A DNA stretch of 5,958 nt. It comes from GWA1-39-11 sp964640435 (GTDB taxonomy: Bacteria > Patescibacteriota > Microgenomatia > Levybacterales > GWA1-39-11). This document shows, one piece after another, positions 4,732 to 5,958 of this stretch (the first letter of the stretch is position 1; each line of letters begins with the position of its first letter). The notes below the pieces were generated by a model. The model worked only from the letters and a program-made list of their open reading frames with translations, did not search any database and had not been told where the DNA came from. The DNA lies in contig CAZXFJ010000048.1 in assembly GCA_964640435.1 (NCBI GenBank), positions 1-5,958 on the forward strand, read 5' to 3'. Both the position numbers and the translations under genes were made by a program.

Positions 4732-5958
4732 TTATGCAGTGACTGTGGTTGCGCTTGCAACTTTATCATTTTTATCTGAGAAACGCATTAAGATAACTCC
4801 TTGTGCATTTCTTGATAGCAATGGGGTTGCATTCAATGGAATACGGACGACTTGGCCTTTTTCACTTGTGATAATAACATCAGTAACTGCTGGATCCAAA
4901 ACTCCTGCTGAAACTATCTTTCCTGTTTTAGCATTTATAGTTTGGATGCGTACTCCCTGTCCATTTCTCTTTTGATTACGAACTTCTGAAACTCTACTTC
5001 TTTTACCGAGTCCATTCTCAGCAATCATGAGCATTGTTGCAGTTTTATCTCCGCCTGAAACAAGGTCCATTCCTATAACTTGATCATCTCCTACAAGTTT
5101 AATTCCTCCAACTCCTTGGCTTGAGCGGCCTGTAGGTCTTATTTGATTTTCGCCAAAACAAATTATTTTTCCATCACGTGTGATTAGAACTATGTCATCA
5201 GTTCCTCCTGAGAAGTTAACCCATTGAAGTTGATCTTGGGGCTCAAGTTTAATAGCGATAATTCCACCACGTCTGATATTTGCAAACTCTGATACAGCAG
5301 TTTTTTTAACTACACCCTTCTCTGTTGCCATGACAATATATTTATTTGCTGCTTTTTCTTTTGGATTGTAAGTTAGAATTGACTGAATCTTTTCTCCTTG
5401 AGATATATCAATTAAGTTAACAATAGCTGTTCCTTTTGAAACACGTGATGCTTCATCCATTTCAAATACACGAGTTTGGTAAACTTTACCAAGATTTGTG
5501 AAGAAGAGAATGTAGTCATGAGTTTCAGCATAAAGAATCTTGTCGATTGCATCTTCATCTTTTGTCTTCATTCCTATGACACCTTTCCCTCCGCGAGCTT
5601 GAGTCTTGAATGATGCCATGCTTTGGCGTTTTACGTAGCCCGTTTGAGTAAGGGTAATAACAGTTGGTTCGTTTGAAATTAAGTCTTCTTCTGAGAATTC
5701 ATCAACCTTTGATTTATATACCTTAGTTCTACGTGAATCTTCATATTTTTCTTTGATTTTTGCAAGCTCTTCAGAAACAACTGAAAGCATTTTCTTTGGA
5801 TCTGCAAGAAGTCCTACTAAATAGTCAATTGTTTCTTTAACCATATTCCATTCATCTTGAATTTTTTCACGCTCCAAAGCGGCAAGTCTTCTTAATTGAA
5901 GATCAAGAATAGCAAGTGACTGAATTTCTGAGAGTTCAAAGCGAGTCATAAGGTTTGT
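4732..5958 (-). CDS. gyrA: DNA gyrase subunit A (C-terminal fragment)
   Basis: This is the C-terminal 408 residues of gyrase subunit A; the frame is open to the right edge (TNL before the first in-window Met at 5949). Gyrase introduces negative supercoils with ATP; GyrA carries the cleavage Tyr (outside this window) and a DNA-wrapping C-terminal domain. Counting from the Met at 5949, residues about 1-85 are the end of the breakage-reunion domain and its coiled coil (FELSEIQSLAILDLQLRRLAALE). The rest is a six-bladed beta-pinwheel, with blade signatures such as GYVKRQ, GKVYQTRVFEM, KGVVKKTAVSEF, GKIICFGENQIRPTGRSSQGV, GKRSRVSEV and GQVVRIPL. The GyrA box QARGGKG (117-123) marks it as GyrA rather than ParC. 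It ends ATTVTA without the acidic tail seen in E. coli. folD follows after 39 nt with its own -10 box. Confidence 0.95.
   Translation of the reverse strand, partial: TNLMTRFELSEIQSLAILDLQLRRLAALEREKIQDEWNMVKETIDYLVGLLADPKKMLSVVSEELAKIKEKYEDSRRTKVYKSKVDEFSEEDLISNEPTVITLTQTGYVKRQSMASFKTQARGGKGVIGMKTKDEDAIDKILYAETHDYILFFTNLGKVYQTRVFEMDEASRVSKGTAIVNLIDISQGEKIQSILTYNPKEKAANKYIVMATEKGVVKKTAVSEFANIRRGGIIAIKLEPQDQLQWVNFSGGTDDIVLITRDGKIICFGENQIRPTGRSSQGVGGIKLVGDDQVIGMDLVSGGDKTATMLMIAENGLGKRSRVSEVRNQKRNGQGVRIQTINAKTGKIVSAGVLDPAVTDVIITSEKGQVVRIPLNATPLLSRNAQGVILMRFSDKNDKVASATTVTA
5581..5601 (-). other. gyrA: GyrA box (QARGGKG) coding segment
   Basis: This heptapeptide in the first blade of the C-terminal domain is the hallmark of GyrA and is needed for DNA wrapping and supercoiling in the studied enzymes. 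The usual sequence is QRRGGKG or QKRGGKG; here the second position is Ala. The other six residues are as expected. Confidence 0.85.

Noticed and set aside
4586..4975. Plus-strand open frame antisense to folD and gyrA (129 codons); likewise 423-632, 1546-1752, 1661-1843 and 4157-4417
   Set aside because: Each is a shadow of a well-supported gene on the other strand, without its own -10 box near the start.
4732..5958. ParC (topoisomerase IV subunit A) instead of GyrA
   Set aside because: A near-complete GyrA box and six pinwheel blades are present, which ParC proteins usually lack.
260..5958. UGA recoded to Gly or Trp as in Gracilibacteria or Absconditabacteria
   Set aside because: All genes read through intact under the standard code with no in-frame TGA, and the Trp codons checked are TGG.

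Overview
This is an AT-rich, gene-dense stretch of bacterial chromosome carrying eight protein genes, two of them cut by the window edges. All eight are intact under the standard bacterial code and all end in TAA or TAG. Three things suggest a small, streamlined genome such as a Patescibacteria (Candidate Phyla Radiation) member: intergenic gaps of 86 bp or less, convergent genes whose stop codons touch or overlap, and start codons placed directly behind consensus promoters with no Shine-Dalgarno sequence. The phylum is an inference from architecture and from divergent protein motifs; no rRNA or other taxonomic marker is present.

Layout. 1-259 (+) is the C-terminal part of a XerC/XerD-type tyrosine recombinase. 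It abuts, stop to stop, a 163-aa protein of unknown function (260-751, -). Next comes a 90-aa two-helix membrane protein with a lysine-only tail (808-1080, -). An 86-bp divergent promoter region separates this from a 220-aa TPR-like helical protein (1167-1829, +), followed by purC (1871-2794, +), a long-form SAICAR synthase. purC converges on, and shares a TTAA with, a membrane-anchored alpha/beta hydrolase (2791-3852, -). Upstream of the hydrolase on the same strand are folD (3880-4692, -) and the C-terminal part of gyrA (4732-5958, -).

Most of the genes are housekeeping: DNA topology (GyrA), probably chromosome dimer resolution (Xer), one-carbon folate metabolism (FolD) and purine synthesis (PurC). 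FolD supplies formyl-tetrahydrofolate, which the purine pathway uses, but the two genes are not in one operon and no other pur gene is in view. I see no mobile element, CRISPR array, tRNA or rRNA.

The most notable signal is the transcription and translation layout. Each of the six start codons in the window has a sigma70-like -10 box ending only 6 to 9 nt before the ATG, and five of the six also have a -35 element at a 16-18 bp spacing. This predicts leaderless or nearly leaderless mRNAs throughout. It also moves the folD start eight codons downstream of the longest ORF, and it reveals a hydrolase promoter inside the end of folD and a palindrome over the purC -10 box. I did not find a convincing new multi-gene system; the 163-aa and 90-aa genes are the real unknowns.
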